Positions 8,641 through 17,144 of a stretch of DNA of 49,558 bases are shown here, in pieces. Made by a program: the position numbers and the translations under genes. The notes under the pieces were generated by a model. The model worked only from the letters and a program-made list of their open reading frames with translations, searched no databases and was not told the origin of the DNA. The DNA is from Wenzhouxiangella sp. (lineage in GTDB: Bacteria; Pseudomonadota; Gammaproteobacteria; Xanthomonadales; Wenzhouxiangellaceae). Each line of letters begins with the position of its first letter. The stretch's first letter is position 1. The stretch is taken from positions 1 to 49,558 of the forward strand of contig SLQY01000263.1 of the NCBI GenBank assembly GCA_007131235.1, read 5' to 3'.

Positions 8641-9969
8641 TCAATCGAGGCGGTGGGCGAAGAGGTCGTACTGGTCGGTGCCGGTGATTTTGACGTCGAG
8701 GAAGTCGCCGATGGCGGCATTACCGGCGTTTTCGACGACGACGACGCCGTCGATTTCCGGTGCGTCGCCGTAGGAACGGGCGATCGCGGTGGTGCCTTCG
8801 ATGCGGTCAACGACGACCGGCTCCTCGCTGCCGATACGTCGCTTAAGGCGTTCCCTGCTGATATCTGCCTGGACCTGCATGAAACGGTGCCAGCGTTCTT
8901 CCTTGACGTCCTCGGGTACCGGGTCGGGCAGGGCGTTGGCGCGCGCACCTTCGACCGGTGAGTACTTGAAGCAGCCGACCCGATCGAGCTGGGCTTCACC
9001 CAGCCAGTCCAGCAGCTCTTCGAAGTCTGCCTCGGTCTCGCCGGGAAAGCCAACAATGAAAGTCGAGCGGATGACCAGTTCCGGGCACTCCCGGCGCCAG
9101 GTCTGAACGCGCTCCAGGGTGTTTTCGGCCGCAGCCGGACGGCGCATCGCCTTGAGTATCTTCTGGCTGCCGTGCTGAAACGGGATGTCCAGGTAGGGCA
9201 GGATCAATCCCTCGTTCATCAAGGGGATCAGCTTGTCGACGTGCGGATAAGGGTAGACGTAGTGCAAGCGCACCCAGGCATCGAGCTGGCCCAGGGCCCG
9301 GGCCAGGTCCTGGATACGGGTCTCCCATTCCTGACCGGCCCAGAAGTCTTTCTGGTATTTGATATCGACGCCGTAGGCGCTGGTGTCCTGCGAAATCACC
9401 AGCAACTCGGTCACACCGCGCTCGACCAGCTGTTCGGCCTCGCGCATCACCATACCTAGCGGCCGCGAACGCAGCTTGCCGCGCATATCAGGGATGATGC
9501 AAAAACTGCACTTGTGGTTGCAACCCTCTGAAATCTTGAGATATGCGTAGTGCTTCGGTGTGAGCTTCAGGCCGCCTGGCGGGACCAGGTCGATCTTCGG
9601 ATCGTGCGGCCGTGGCAGGTGCTGGTGTACCGAGGCCAGCACCGCATCGGCCTGGTGCGGGCCGGTGACTCCCAGCACCTTGGGGTGAATTGCCGTGATG
9701 TCTTCAGGCTTGGCCCCCATGCAGCCGGTGACCAGTACCTTGCCGTTTTCGGCCAGGGCTTCGCCAATGGTCTCCAGTGATTCTGCCTTGGCCGAATCGA
9801 TAAAGCCGCAGGTGTTGACCACGACCAGGTCGGCCTGGGCATATTCCGGCACCAGATCATAGCCCTCGGCCCGCAGCCGCGAGACGATTTGCTCGGAGTC
9901 AACCAGGGCCTTGGGGCAGCCGAGGGAAATGAGGCCGACGGTGGGGGATTTGGGGGCAGTTGTCGTCAT
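8641..9969 (-). CDS. rimO: Ribosomal protein uS12 methylthiotransferase RimO
   Basis: Radical-SAM enzyme that methylthiolates an aspartate of ribosomal protein S12. The 442-residue product has the full three-domain plan: an N-terminal UPF0004 domain with cluster cysteines at 18, 54 and 83 ([23 protein letters not shown]), the radical-SAM motif CNHKCSFC at 150-157, and a C-terminal TRAM domain. [12 protein letters not shown] and the [14 protein letters not shown] form distinguish RimO from MiaB. The ATG at 9969 is chosen because homologues begin just before GLISLGCP; the open frame upstream to 10080 is low-complexity proline/valine encoded by a GGGACA repeat. It follows the BtuF-like gene on the same strand by 61 bases. 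Confidence 0.96.
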   Translation of the reverse strand: MTTTAPKSPTVGLISLGCPKALVDSEQIVSRLRAEGYDLVPEYAQADLVVVNTCGFIDSAKAESLETIGEALAENGKVLVTGCMGAKPEDITAIHPKVLGVTGPHQADAVLASVHQHLPRPHDPKIDLVPPGGLKLTPKHYAYLKISEGCNHKCSFCIIPDMRGKLRSRPLGMVMREAEQLVERGVTELLVISQDTSAYGVDIKYQKDFWAGQEWETRIQDLARALGQLDAWVRLHYVYPYPHVDKLIPLMNEGLILPYLDIPFQHGSQKILKAMRRPAAAENTLERVQTWRRECPELVIRSTFIVGFPGETEADFEELLDWLGEAQLDRVGCFKYSPVEGARANALPDPVPEDVKEERWHRFMQVQADISRERLKRRIGSEEPVVVDRIEGTTAIARSYGDAPEIDGVVVVENAGNAAIGDFLDVKITGTDQYDLFAHRLD

Positions 9970-9975
9970 CCCGGT

Positions 9976-10013
9976 ATTGTAGGGGAGTGGGACAGGGACA
10001 GGGACAGGGGACA
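9976..10013 (-). promoter_or_regulatory. GGGACA repeat and possible -10 box directly upstream of rimO
   Basis: On the plus strand GGGACA is repeated three times at 9989-10006, followed by GGGGACA to 10013. On the minus strand a TACAAT box lies only six bases before the rimO ATG. If it is a true -10 element, transcription would start at or next to the start codon, giving a leaderless message. No good -35 hexamer is visible, so rimO may simply be read through from the genes upstream. Confidence 0.35.
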
Positions 10014-10030
10014 AGCGCGGAAGCGGGATT

Positions 10031-10798
10031 TTACGATCGACATTGATTGACGATCGAGCGGAGCTTCTCGATTCCCTCAAGCAGCCGGGGGCCTGGCCGG
10101 CCCAGCCAGGCTTCGCTGATTGGGATGATGCGTTGATTGCGAACGGCGGGGATGGTTTGCCAGCCTTCGCGTCGGGCGACGATGTGGGGGCGGTATTTCT
10201 CTTCCTTGACCCCGCACCAGCTCATGACGATGGCCTCTGGTGCCGCGGCACAGGCCTGCTCGGGGCTGATTTCCAGGGACTCGGCGGGGCGCTCGCTGAA
10301 CGGATTGCAGCCGCCGGCAAGGGTCAGCATTTCGTTGACCCAGGATCTGGCGCCGGGCACGATGACCGGTTTCGGCCACCATTCGACCAGAATCGGGACG
10401 GGCTTGCCGGCGGGTGGCCCCCGGTCCAGCAAGGCTTCGATGCGCCCGGCCAGAATGTCGGCTTCCGGCACGGCGGCGATCGCCTGGCCGATACGGCGAA
10501 TGTCAGCGGCCACGTCGGCCAGCGAATGTGGCTGGGTCACCAGCAGGGGCAGGCCGGCTTGCTCCAGCCGGGCCAGGCAGCGTTCGTGGCCCGGCACGGT
10601 CAGCGAGGTGATAACAAGATCCGGATCCAAAGCCTTGATCTTGCTGATATCAATGTCGAGATCCGGACCGATCCTGGGCAAGCTTTCAACGACTGCAGGC
10701 GGATGATCGGAATGATCATCCACTCCGACCAGCCAGTCGCTGCGCCCCAGGGCGCAGACAATTTCGGTGTTGGAGCAGGTGTGGGTGACCAGGCGCAT
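10031..10798 (-). CDS. BtuF-like cobalamin/metal-chelate binding protein without signal peptide
   Basis: A 255-residue periplasmic-binding-protein fold of the BtuF/FhuD class (COG0614). It opens with the family motif [10 protein letters not shown], followed by [21 protein letters not shown] and the mid-helix region joining two lobes, and ends with [23 protein letters not shown]. BtuF delivers vitamin B12 to the BtuCD importer, but here no signal peptide precedes the domain and no BtuC or BtuD gene is nearby. The ATG at 10798 lies four bases after the MFS transporter stop, so the two are co-transcribed. An upstream in-frame start would lie inside the MFS gene and is not needed. It may be a cytosolic binder or use an unusual export route; the ligand is unproven. 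Confidence 0.8.
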   Translation of the reverse strand: MRLVTHTCSNTEIVCALGRSDWLVGVDDHSDHPPAVVESLPRIGPDLDIDISKIKALDPDLVITSLTVPGHERCLARLEQAGLPLLVTQPHSLADVAADIRRIGQAIAAVPEADILAGRIEALLDRGPPAGKPVPILVEWWPKPVIVPGARSWVNEMLTLAGGCNPFSERPAESLEISPEQACAAAPEAIVMSWCGVKEEKYRPHIVARREGWQTIPAVRNQRIIPISEAWLGRPGPRLLEGIEKLRSIVNQCRS

Positions 10799-10802
10799 GC
10801 CA

Positions 10803-12140
10803 TCAAACCTGGCGCGACTCGCGCCATTGGTCGGCCACGGCGGCGCCCCGGGTCTCATCCACCGGCAGCACCGTGATCATGGCGATGACGAACAGGACCA
10901 GGCAGAACAGGATGGCCGTGGCCAGGCCCAGCCAGGCCTGGAGCAGGCCCAGGCCGAGGATGCCGAAGACCGCGGCCAGTTTCGAGGCCGTGCCCCAGAA
11001 GCCGAAGAATTCGGCAGCCTTGCCGTTGGGCGTCAGCACGCCAACCAGGGCGCGACCAGCCGACTGTGACGAGCCCAGGCTCAGGCCAGCCAGGGTGCCG
11101 GCGAACAGGAACACGTACTGGGCTTCCCACTCCACGTCCAGCAGGCTGCGGGCAAGACTGGCCAGCAACGGCGTCTGCCAGATGGCAAGAATGGCGGCCA
11201 GCCAAAGCCCCAAAGTGATCAAGTAGGTAAGGCGTGCGCCGATGCGGCTTTGGATGAAACCAAAAGTCAGGGCGCCGATGGCCGCGGTAATCTGCACGGT
11301 GACAAACATGATGATGCGAACTTCTTCATCCCAGCCAATCACTTGTGCACCATAGATGAAGGAAAAGCTGACGATGATATAGATGCCTGCCATCATGAAA
11401 AAAACCGAGATCAGGAGGTTGCGCAGGTCCCGGAATTCGGCCAGGTGAGCCATTGTATTGCGCAGGCGGGCGAAGCCTGCGCCCACGATGGACTGTCCGG
11501 CAGGCAGTGGCCGCCGGCGACCGCGCTCGCGCAGCCAGACAAAGGTCGGGATGGCGGTGAGCAGAAAGAATACAGCGGCGAACGGCCCGACCCAGCGCAC
11601 CCGGTCGTAGTTCTCGGCACTGACCTCGCCGAGAAAGGCCAGCGCGAAAATGGTCGACACCATGCCGCCGACATAGCCCAGGCCCCAGCCCAGGCCGGAT
11701 ATCCAGCCCAGATCCTTGCGCGGACCCAGTCCGGGCAGAAAGCTGGCAATGAAGGCCTCGCCGATGGCGTAGGAGAAATTCGACAGGATGATCAGGGCCA
11801 TGGCCAGAACAATCCAGCCCGGCTCGACCAGCCAGAGCAGGGCGGTGGTGACCACCGTGGCCAGGTAGCTGACCAGCAGAAAGCGTTTGCGCAGGCGTGA
11901 GTGGTCCATTACCGCACCGCAGATCGGGTTGGCCACCACTACCAGCAGGTAGCTGATCGCCAGGGCGATACTCCAGAGCAGGTTGCCGAGGCGGTAGTCC
12001 GGCCCGTCGCCGACGATGACACGGGTGAACAGGTCGCCGAAGACCACGGTGATGATCAGCAGGGTGTAGGCCTGGTTGGCGAAGTCGAACATCGCCCAGC
12101 CGAAGATTTCGCGCGCCGGTGCGCGTTTCCTGGTGACCAT
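10803..12140 (-). CDS. MFS transporter, UMF1 (Atg22-like) type
   Basis: A 445-residue polytopic membrane protein, about 12 hydrophobic segments. The start region REIFGWAMFDFANQAYTLLIITVVF is characteristic of the UMF1/Atg22-like major facilitator branch, and GAVMDHSRLRKRFLL is the loop 2-3 MFS signature. Atg22 in yeast exports amino acids from the vacuole; bacterial members have no settled substrate. The ATG at 12140 lies two bases after the stop of the DksA-like gene, and the BtuF-like gene starts four bases after its own stop, so these three form one operon. The partner genes suggest, but do not show, transport of a cofactor or amino-acid-type ligand. Confidence 0.85.
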   Translation of the reverse strand: MVTRKRAPAREIFGWAMFDFANQAYTLLIITVVFGDLFTRVIVGDGPDYRLGNLLWSIALAISYLLVVVANPICGAVMDHSRLRKRFLLVSYLATVVTTALLWLVEPGWIVLAMALIILSNFSYAIGEAFIASFLPGLGPRKDLGWISGLGWGLGYVGGMVSTIFALAFLGEVSAENYDRVRWVGPFAAVFFLLTAIPTFVWLRERGRRRPLPAGQSIVGAGFARLRNTMAHLAEFRDLRNLLISVFFMMAGIYIIVSFSFIYGAQVIGWDEEVRIIMFVTVQITAAIGALTFGFIQSRIGARLTYLITLGLWLAAILAIWQTPLLASLARSLLDVEWEAQYVFLFAGTLAGLSLGSSQSAGRALVGVLTPNGKAAEFFGFWGTASKLAAVFGILGLGLLQAWLGLATAILFCLVLFVIAMITVLPVDETRGAAVADQWRESRQV

Positions 12141-12142
12141 GC

Positions 12143-12481
12143 TCAGCGGCCTTGTTCGCGGGCGCTGGCACAATCCAGGCACAGCAGGGTAGCCGGATCG
12201 ACCTTCAGACGCGCCTCGGCAATGGATTCCGCGCATTCCTGGCATTCACCAAAAGTGCCGGACTCGATGCGCTCCAACGCCGTACGCAGGCGTCCGAGGG
12301 TGTGGACGCGACGTTGCTCGGCTGCCTGGGCCATGGCCTGGCCTTGCAGCGCGTCCATGCGACTCAAGCGCCCCTGGCGAGTCTGGTCAAGTTCCACCGT
12401 GGCGGTTGCCTCCTGGCTGGATTCGGCGATGTCTTCCAGGTCGGTAATGCGTTTTTTGATCAATGCGCGAAAATCGGTCAT
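12143..12481 (-). CDS. TraR/DksA-type C4 zinc-finger protein
   Basis: A 112-residue protein with an N-terminal coiled-coil helix pair (about residues 1-75) and a C-terminal four-cysteine zinc finger, CQEC ... CLDC, as in DksA/TraR proteins that bind the RNA polymerase secondary channel. It is shorter than DksA itself (about 150 residues), so it resembles the small DksA-like family rather than the housekeeping protein. The segment ALERIESGTFGECQECAESI is the typical finger entry. It is the first gene of the trio with the MFS transporter and BtuF-like protein, two bases apart. The ATG at 12481 is preceded by a divergent intergenic region shared with the YfcC-type transporter. Confidence 0.9.
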   Translation of the reverse strand: MTDFRALIKKRITDLEDIAESSQEATATVELDQTRQGRLSRMDALQGQAMAQAAEQRRVHTLGRLRTALERIESGTFGECQECAESIAEARLKVDPATLLCLDCASAREQGR

Positions 12482-12513
12482 GTCGGATTCCGATGCTGAT
12501 GCCGTGCAGGTTA

Positions 12514-12536
12514 CCGTAGGTATTTCGTTCCCGGGT
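12514..12536. repeat. Intergenic motif, copy 1 of a 23-bp pair
   Basis: Twenty of 23 bases match 46429-46451; the shared core reads CGTAGG, any base, ATTTCGTT. It lies between the divergent DksA-like gene and the YfcC transporter, about 33 bases before the DksA-like start. A GAGATC-AGC-GATCTC dyad follows at about 12560. The role is unknown; a regulator site is possible. Confidence 0.5.
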
Positions 12537-12721
12537 CAAAAATAGCGGGTTGACTATCGAGATCAGCGATCTCGTTGGTCTGCGCCCGCAGACGGCTGGC
12601 CCGGTCAAACGTAGCCGTCAATCGCGCTCATGAAGCGATTCAGTCAAGGCAATGCTGGCCCCGGCAGGAGTCAGCCGATACAATCAGCCGCTGCTTTGAC
12701 CAAATGCCTGGCGACCTGCCG

Positions 12722-14098
12722 ATGACTTTCCGTGTTCCCAACACCCTGGCGCTGCTGTTTTTCCTGATGGTAGCCGCCCTGATTGCAACCTGGATCATTC
12801 CCCAGGGCCATTTCCAGACCGAAGTCAACGAAGCCGGGCGGGCGGTTGTTGTTCCCGGATCCTACGAGGTGGTGGAGGAACGCCATCGCATCGGTCCTTT
12901 GCAACTGTTCACGGCCGTGCCGAGGGCATTTGCCGCCGCCTCGGACATCATCTTCTTTCTGTTCATCATCGGCGGGGTGCTGGCCATCATCCGCGCAACC
13001 GGCACCATCGATGCGCTGCTGGGTCGCCTGCTGGAACGGTTCAGCAATCGTCCGGCAATGCTGATTTTCGTCGTCATCTTCGTGTTTTCGCTGGCCTCCA
13101 GCGCGGTTGGGTCCTCTGGCGAATACATTCCTTTCGTGCTGATCCTGGTCGCCCTGTGCCGGGCTATGCGCATGGATCCGATGACCGCCGTGGCCATGGT
13201 GATATCGGGCTATGGCGTCGGCTACGGGGTTGCTGCCTTCAACCAGTACACGGTGGTCGTAGCCCAGGGCGTGGCTGAACTGCCGATCTACTCGGGCTGG
13301 CAGGTGCGCCTGGCTTTGCTCGTTCCGTTCGTGCTGATTGCCGTGCATCATGTCTGGTCGTACGCTGACCGGGTGCGCCGCGATCCGGCTGCCAGCATGG
13401 TCTATGACAGCGAGCTTGTCGAGGCGGCAGAACCGCCGCGCGACTACCCTCCCATGAACTGGGGCCATGTGGCCATCGTGATCGGGTTTCTGCTCGCCCT
13501 GGGTATTGCCATCTGGGGCATTGCCCGGCAGGGCTGGTACCTGAATGAGCTGGGCGCGGCCTTTCTGATCCTAGGCCTGGTCGCGGCGCTCATCGGACGC
13601 CTTTCACCGAGCGCTACCGCAGAGAAGTTCATCATCGGCGCGCGCCAGCTGACCGAAACCGCGCTGCTGGTCGGCATCGCCCGCGGTATCGCCCTGATTA
13701 TGGAGGACGGCCAGATCCTGCATACGATTGTGCATTACCTGTCGCTGCCGCTGGGCCTGGTCGGGGCCGAACTGTCTGCGGTCGGTATGCTGATCATCCA
13801 GTCCATCCTCAACCTGTTCATTCCGTCCGGCAGCGGCCAGGCTTTTGTCACCATGCCGCTGATGGCGCCTCTGAGCGACCTGGTCGGCGTCAGTCGCCAG
13901 GTGGCGGTATTGGCCTACCAGCTGGGTGACGGCTTTACCAATATGATCATCCCGACCAATGCCATTTTGATGGGCATTCTCGGCATGGCCGGCATCTCCT
14001 ATGCGAAATGGCTCAGATTTGCCTGGCCGCTGATGCTGAAACTTTTTGTCGCCGCCGCCCTGGTGCTGGTTGGTGCGGTCTGGCTGGGCTTTGAATAA
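12722..14098 (+). CDS. YfcC family (DcuC-like) membrane transporter, copy 1
   Basis: A 458-residue inner-membrane carrier of the YfcC/PF03606 family, predicted to move amino acids or dicarboxylates. Hallmarks are the C-terminal block IPSGSGQAFVTMPLMAP, DLVGVSRQV and GDGFTNMIIPTNAILMG, and an N-terminal ALIATWIIPQGHFQT segment. A close paralogue lies at 42818-44197. The start at 12722 makes the two proteins almost the same length (458 and 459 residues) with aligned N termini; ATG at 12704 is an alternative. A TACAAT box lies at 12679-12684, without a convincing -35. The SDR gene begins 13 bases after its stop, so they are probably co-transcribed. Confidence 0.9.
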   Translation: MTFRVPNTLALLFFLMVAALIATWIIPQGHFQTEVNEAGRAVVVPGSYEVVEERHRIGPLQLFTAVPRAFAAASDIIFFLFIIGGVLAIIRATGTIDALLGRLLERFSNRPAMLIFVVIFVFSLASSAVGSSGEYIPFVLILVALCRAMRMDPMTAVAMVISGYGVGYGVAAFNQYTVVVAQGVAELPIYSGWQVRLALLVPFVLIAVHHVWSYADRVRRDPAASMVYDSELVEAAEPPRDYPPMNWGHVAIVIGFLLALGIAIWGIARQGWYLNELGAAFLILGLVAALIGRLSPSATAEKFIIGARQLTETALLVGIARGIALIMEDGQILHTIVHYLSLPLGLVGAELSAVGMLIIQSILNLFIPSGSGQAFVTMPLMAPLSDLVGVSRQVAVLAYQLGDGFTNMIIPTNAILMGILGMAGISYAKWLRFAWPLMLKLFVAAALVLVGAVWLGFE

Positions 14099-14111
14099 GG
14101 ACTTCGGTTTG

Positions 14112-14933
14112 ATGAAAAACAACCTGGATATCGGGGCTTCGGCCCCTGGCACGGTGCTTGTTTCCGGCGGCGGTGCCGGGCTTGGGGAAGCCATGGCCCG
14201 GCGCTTCGCGGCAGCCGGATGGCAGGTCATCGTCGCTGATCTGGCCGAGGACCGTGCCCGTGCCGTGGCCGATAGCCTCGATGGGCAGGGGCATGTGCTG
14301 GTCATGGATGTCACCGACCCGGCGGCCTGGGACAAGGCCGCTGCTTTTGTCGCTGATCGATTTGGCAGCCTGGAAGTGCTGGTCAACAATGCCGGTGTCG
14401 CTGTCGGTGGCACCCTGGAAGAGACCTCGATCGAGGACTGGCGCTGGGTCATGGACATCGATCTGCACGGCGTGGTGCTGGGTTGCAAGGCTTTTGCCCC
14501 GGTCATGCGCGCCCAGGGGCGGGGACATATCATCAACGTGGCCTCGTTTGCGGGATTTGCTGCCGCTCCTGGCATCAACGCTTATGGCACGGCCAAGGCG
14601 GCCGTGATCGCCATGTCCGAGATGCTGAGGGCCGAGCTGCACGATGCCGGGGTCGCGGTCTCTGCGCTGTGCCCGGCTTTCGTGCCCACCCGGTTGACCG
14701 AAACCATGCGGGCGCCGGATCAGAGCTATAACCGTCGGGTGGAGCGCTGGATGGAACGTTCGGGGGTCAAGGCCGAGCATGTGGCCGAGGTGGTTTTCAA
14801 GGCCATAGCGCGGCCGCGTTTCATGCTGTTGACCCACGGCAACACGCGCTGGGCCTGGCGCATCCGGCGCTGGTTTCCCGAATTATATTTCCGACTGTTG
14901 ATGCGCAATGCGCCACGGCCCAGTCAATCGTGA
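14112..14933 (+). CDS. Short-chain dehydrogenase/reductase
   Basis: NAD(P)-dependent oxidoreductase of the classical SDR family, 273 residues. The nucleotide-binding glycine motif reads SGGGAGLG at 18-25 (the first position is usually Thr), NNAG at 92-95, and the catalytic Ser145, Tyr158 and Lys162 appear as NVAS and YGTAK. The tetrad Asn of the VNL motif is Asp117 here (DIDLHG), a replacement seen in some SDRs. The acidic residue after the second strand (VADLAEDRAR) hints at NAD rather than NADP. The C terminus is basic and aromatic (WRIRRWFPELYFRLLMR), possibly membrane-associating. The ATG at 14112 sits 13 bases after the YfcC-type gene; a longer upstream frame would overlap it. Confidence 0.9.
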   Translation: MKNNLDIGASAPGTVLVSGGGAGLGEAMARRFAAAGWQVIVADLAEDRARAVADSLDGQGHVLVMDVTDPAAWDKAAAFVADRFGSLEVLVNNAGVAVGGTLEETSIEDWRWVMDIDLHGVVLGCKAFAPVMRAQGRGHIINVASFAGFAAAPGINAYGTAKAAVIAMSEMLRAELHDAGVAVSALCPAFVPTRLTETMRAPDQSYNRRVERWMERSGVKAEHVAEVVFKAIARPRFMLLTHGNTRWAWRIRRWFPELYFRLLMRNAPRPSQS

Positions 14934-14946
14934 CTTGCCTCGGACA

Positions 14947-14982
14947 GTGAGATTGCATTGCGATTGAGATTGCAGTTCGACT
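14947..14982 (+). repeat. Short imperfect direct repeat upstream of the FHA-EAL gene
   Basis: GAGATTGCA occurs twice, about 17 bases apart, within an imperfect tandem repeat of a 17-base unit. It lies in the 115-base gap before the FHA-EAL start. No function can be assigned. Confidence 0.4.
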
Positions 14983-15048
14983 TGCAGGCAGACTGCTTTG
15001 ATCGGATACTGAGGCCGGTGTGGGGTTCGGCAAAATGGAGTCTTCGCA

Positions 15049-16182
15049 ATGAGGGAACGTTTTTACCTGGAGAGTTCAGACGGTCAGGAGCAGCTGCCGC
15101 GGCGTCTGGACTTGAACGGGTTCCCGGCCACCCTGGGCCGACATCCCGATTGCAGCGTGCAGCTGAACGTCGATAGAATCTCGCGCCTGCACGCGCGCTT
15201 CGATCTGCTGGATGGCGAATTGCGAGTCGAGGATCTCGGCAGCACCAACGGCACTTTCGTCAATCACCAGGCCATCCAGGGCCCTACCGTCGTTGCCGCC
15301 GGGGACGTGCTCCACCTGGCGGACCATGAGTTTCGCCTGATGCGCGACGACAGCGACCGCACGGCACCTGCGCGGCCGGTCGCCTCGGCCGATACCGTGG
15401 TCGGTCTGAACGCCTTGCCCCGGCACTTCCCGCTGCAGATGTCTGCACTGTTCGATTTGCTGGAAAACGAGCGGGTTTGCGCCTACCACCAGGGTATCCA
15501 TACTGCCGATGGTGAACTCTATGCCTGGGAGTTGCTCGGTCGTAGCACGCACCCGGAGCTGGTTGATGGACCGGGCCAGCTGTTCAGCCTGGCTGGCGCG
15601 CTCAATGTCGAGGTGCGTCTGAGTCGGCTGCTGCGTCGCTGCAGCTTCGAGGCGGCGCACCGGGCCGGTCTGCGCCAACCGCTGTTTTTCAACAACCATC
15701 CGGCCGAGTGCGAGGATTTCGACGCCTTGTTGGCCGAGCTGGCCGAACTGCGCGGCTGCTACCCCAATCTGAAGCTCGTATTCGAGGTGCATGAATCAGC
15801 GGTGACTGATCTCAAGGTCATGGCCAAGGTGCGTGACGATCTCAAGCGCATGGGCATCAGCCTGGCCTACGACGACTTCGGGGCCGGCCAGGCCCGTTTG
15901 CTGGAGCTGGTTGACGTACCGCCGGATTACCTGAAGTTTGATATTTCGCTGATTCGAGGGCTCGATAGTCGAGACTCACCCAAGTATCGGCTGCTGTCCT
16001 CGCTCAACAACCTGATCAGTGACCTGGGTATTCGCACCCTGGCAGAAGGCATAGAAACCGAAGTCAGCGCTGCCCTGTGCCGGGAGATTGGCATTGACCT
16101 GTTGCAAGGTTATTACTATTCCCGGCCGAGCCTGATACCGCGTCGATCTCACCACCACAGCGAAACCGACAACGCGCCGTAG
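15049..16182 (+). CDS. FHA domain - EAL domain protein (predicted c-di-GMP phosphodiesterase)
   Basis: A 377-residue soluble protein with two domains. Residues about 20-100 are a forkhead-associated domain (TLGRHPDC, RISRLHARF, DLGSTNGTFVN), which binds phosphothreonine peptides. Residues about 130-365 are an EAL domain. The EAL motif itself reads ELL (Glu161), but the other signature positions are present: Asn215/216, Glu246, DDFGAG at 275-280, Lys296, AEGIET at 332-337 and QGYYYSRP at 353-360. Hydrolysis of c-di-GMP to pGpG is therefore plausible though unproven. TGGAG lies about ten bases before the ATG. The last 34 bases overlap the convergent LpxR-like gene. The domain pairing suggests coupling of Ser/Thr phosphorylation to c-di-GMP turnover. 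Confidence 0.88.
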   Translation: MRERFYLESSDGQEQLPRRLDLNGFPATLGRHPDCSVQLNVDRISRLHARFDLLDGELRVEDLGSTNGTFVNHQAIQGPTVVAAGDVLHLADHEFRLMRDDSDRTAPARPVASADTVVGLNALPRHFPLQMSALFDLLENERVCAYHQGIHTADGELYAWELLGRSTHPELVDGPGQLFSLAGALNVEVRLSRLLRRCSFEAAHRAGLRQPLFFNNHPAECEDFDALLAELAELRGCYPNLKLVFEVHESAVTDLKVMAKVRDDLKRMGISLAYDDFGAGQARLLELVDVPPDYLKFDISLIRGLDSRDSPKYRLLSSLNNLISDLGIRTLAEGIETEVSAALCREIGIDLLQGYYYSRPSLIPRRSHHHSETDNAP

Positions 16183-17132
16183 TCCTGTGCTTCCAGCTGT
16201 CCCTCGAATTCGCGGCTGCGCCAGACATGGGTGTAGGCTGCCCTGAAGCGACCCTGGGTATAAACCAGCCCGGCGAACAGCTCGCCAACCATCCGACGGA
16301 CATTGACGCCCTTGCGACCGCCGATGGTATTGCCTTCGATGAACAGGTCGCGACCGACCCATCGTCCCTCGCTGCCGGCATAGACATACCAGTGCCGAGT
16401 CGGCTCGGGACGAAAGTAACCTGAGCCCGAAACGGCAGGCGTGATCCTGGGGGGGCCGAAGTCGTCGGGCAGGTTGTGGCCCACTCGGATGAAGCTGCCG
16501 GCGCTGGCGTGGCTATGCGCGTTGCCCAGGGTCAGACCGCCGAGCAGGCTGATATCCAGACCAAAGCGTTCGTGCTCGGCGCGATCAAAGATCCGCCGAA
16601 AGCGATCGTAGCCGAGCAGCAAGGTCGGTTCGTTCTTGATCTGGGTATTCCAGCCGGTTGGCATATCGGTATCGATGGCGCGATGCACGGCTTTTTGCAC
16701 CTGCTTGCCGAACGCCGCCGGCCCGGCGATACCCAGGCCAACTCGAACCCGGTCGGCACCGCCGGGGTGAATGGTGCCGGTTGCGAACTTGACATGCAGC
16801 CAGGCCGCATAGGGGCGGTCATCGGGTGGAAACTTCGGGTCAACGATATCGGCCGGGGTGTAGATGTTGTGGCCGATCGACAGGCTGTAAGGCAGGGTCT
16901 CAGCCTGTTCGAACCCCGGAAAGCGTCGCGCCACTGACTCCAGCCAGGAAGGTGCTTCCCGGGCCTCTGCGATCCGTGTCAGACGTATGCCGCTGGTGTA
17001 GTAGCGGTCTTCACCGGCAAAGATATCGTTTTCATATTCGACCATCCAGATCGAGACCGGGCTTGTGTCGGCCAGCCCTGGCTGCCCGGCCAGGGCAGCC
17101 AGGGCAACCAGCATCACAAGGGATCGAGTCAT
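16149..17132 (-). CDS. lpxR: LpxR-like lipid A 3'-O-deacylase family outer-membrane protein (DUF2219)
   Basis: A 327-residue protein with a signal peptide (MTRSLVMLVALAALAGQPGLA), predicted to be a 12-stranded outer-membrane barrel that removes the 3'-acyloxyacyl group of lipid A. The family motif ENDIFAGEDRYYTSGIRLT directly follows the signal peptide and contains the Asn/Asp and Ser expected at the calcium-linked active site. SIGHNIYTP and DDRPYAAWLH are further family blocks, and the protein ends in aromatic VSLWW, a typical barrel C terminus. It begins 12 bases after the M13 peptidase stop and is likely in the same operon. The 3' end overlaps the convergent FHA-EAL gene by 34 bases. Whether it truly modifies lipid A is unproven. 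Confidence 0.85.
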   Translation of the reverse strand: MTRSLVMLVALAALAGQPGLADTSPVSIWMVEYENDIFAGEDRYYTSGIRLTRIAEAREAPSWLESVARRFPGFEQAETLPYSLSIGHNIYTPADIVDPKFPPDDRPYAAWLHVKFATGTIHPGGADRVRVGLGIAGPAAFGKQVQKAVHRAIDTDMPTGWNTQIKNEPTLLLGYDRFRRIFDRAEHERFGLDISLLGGLTLGNAHSHASAGSFIRVGHNLPDDFGPPRITPAVSGSGYFRPEPTRHWYVYAGSEGRWVGRDLFIEGNTIGGRKGVNVRRMVGELFAGLVYTQGRFRAAYTHVWRSREFEGQLEAQDYGALSVSLWW

Positions 17133-17144
17133 GGCTTGAACTGC

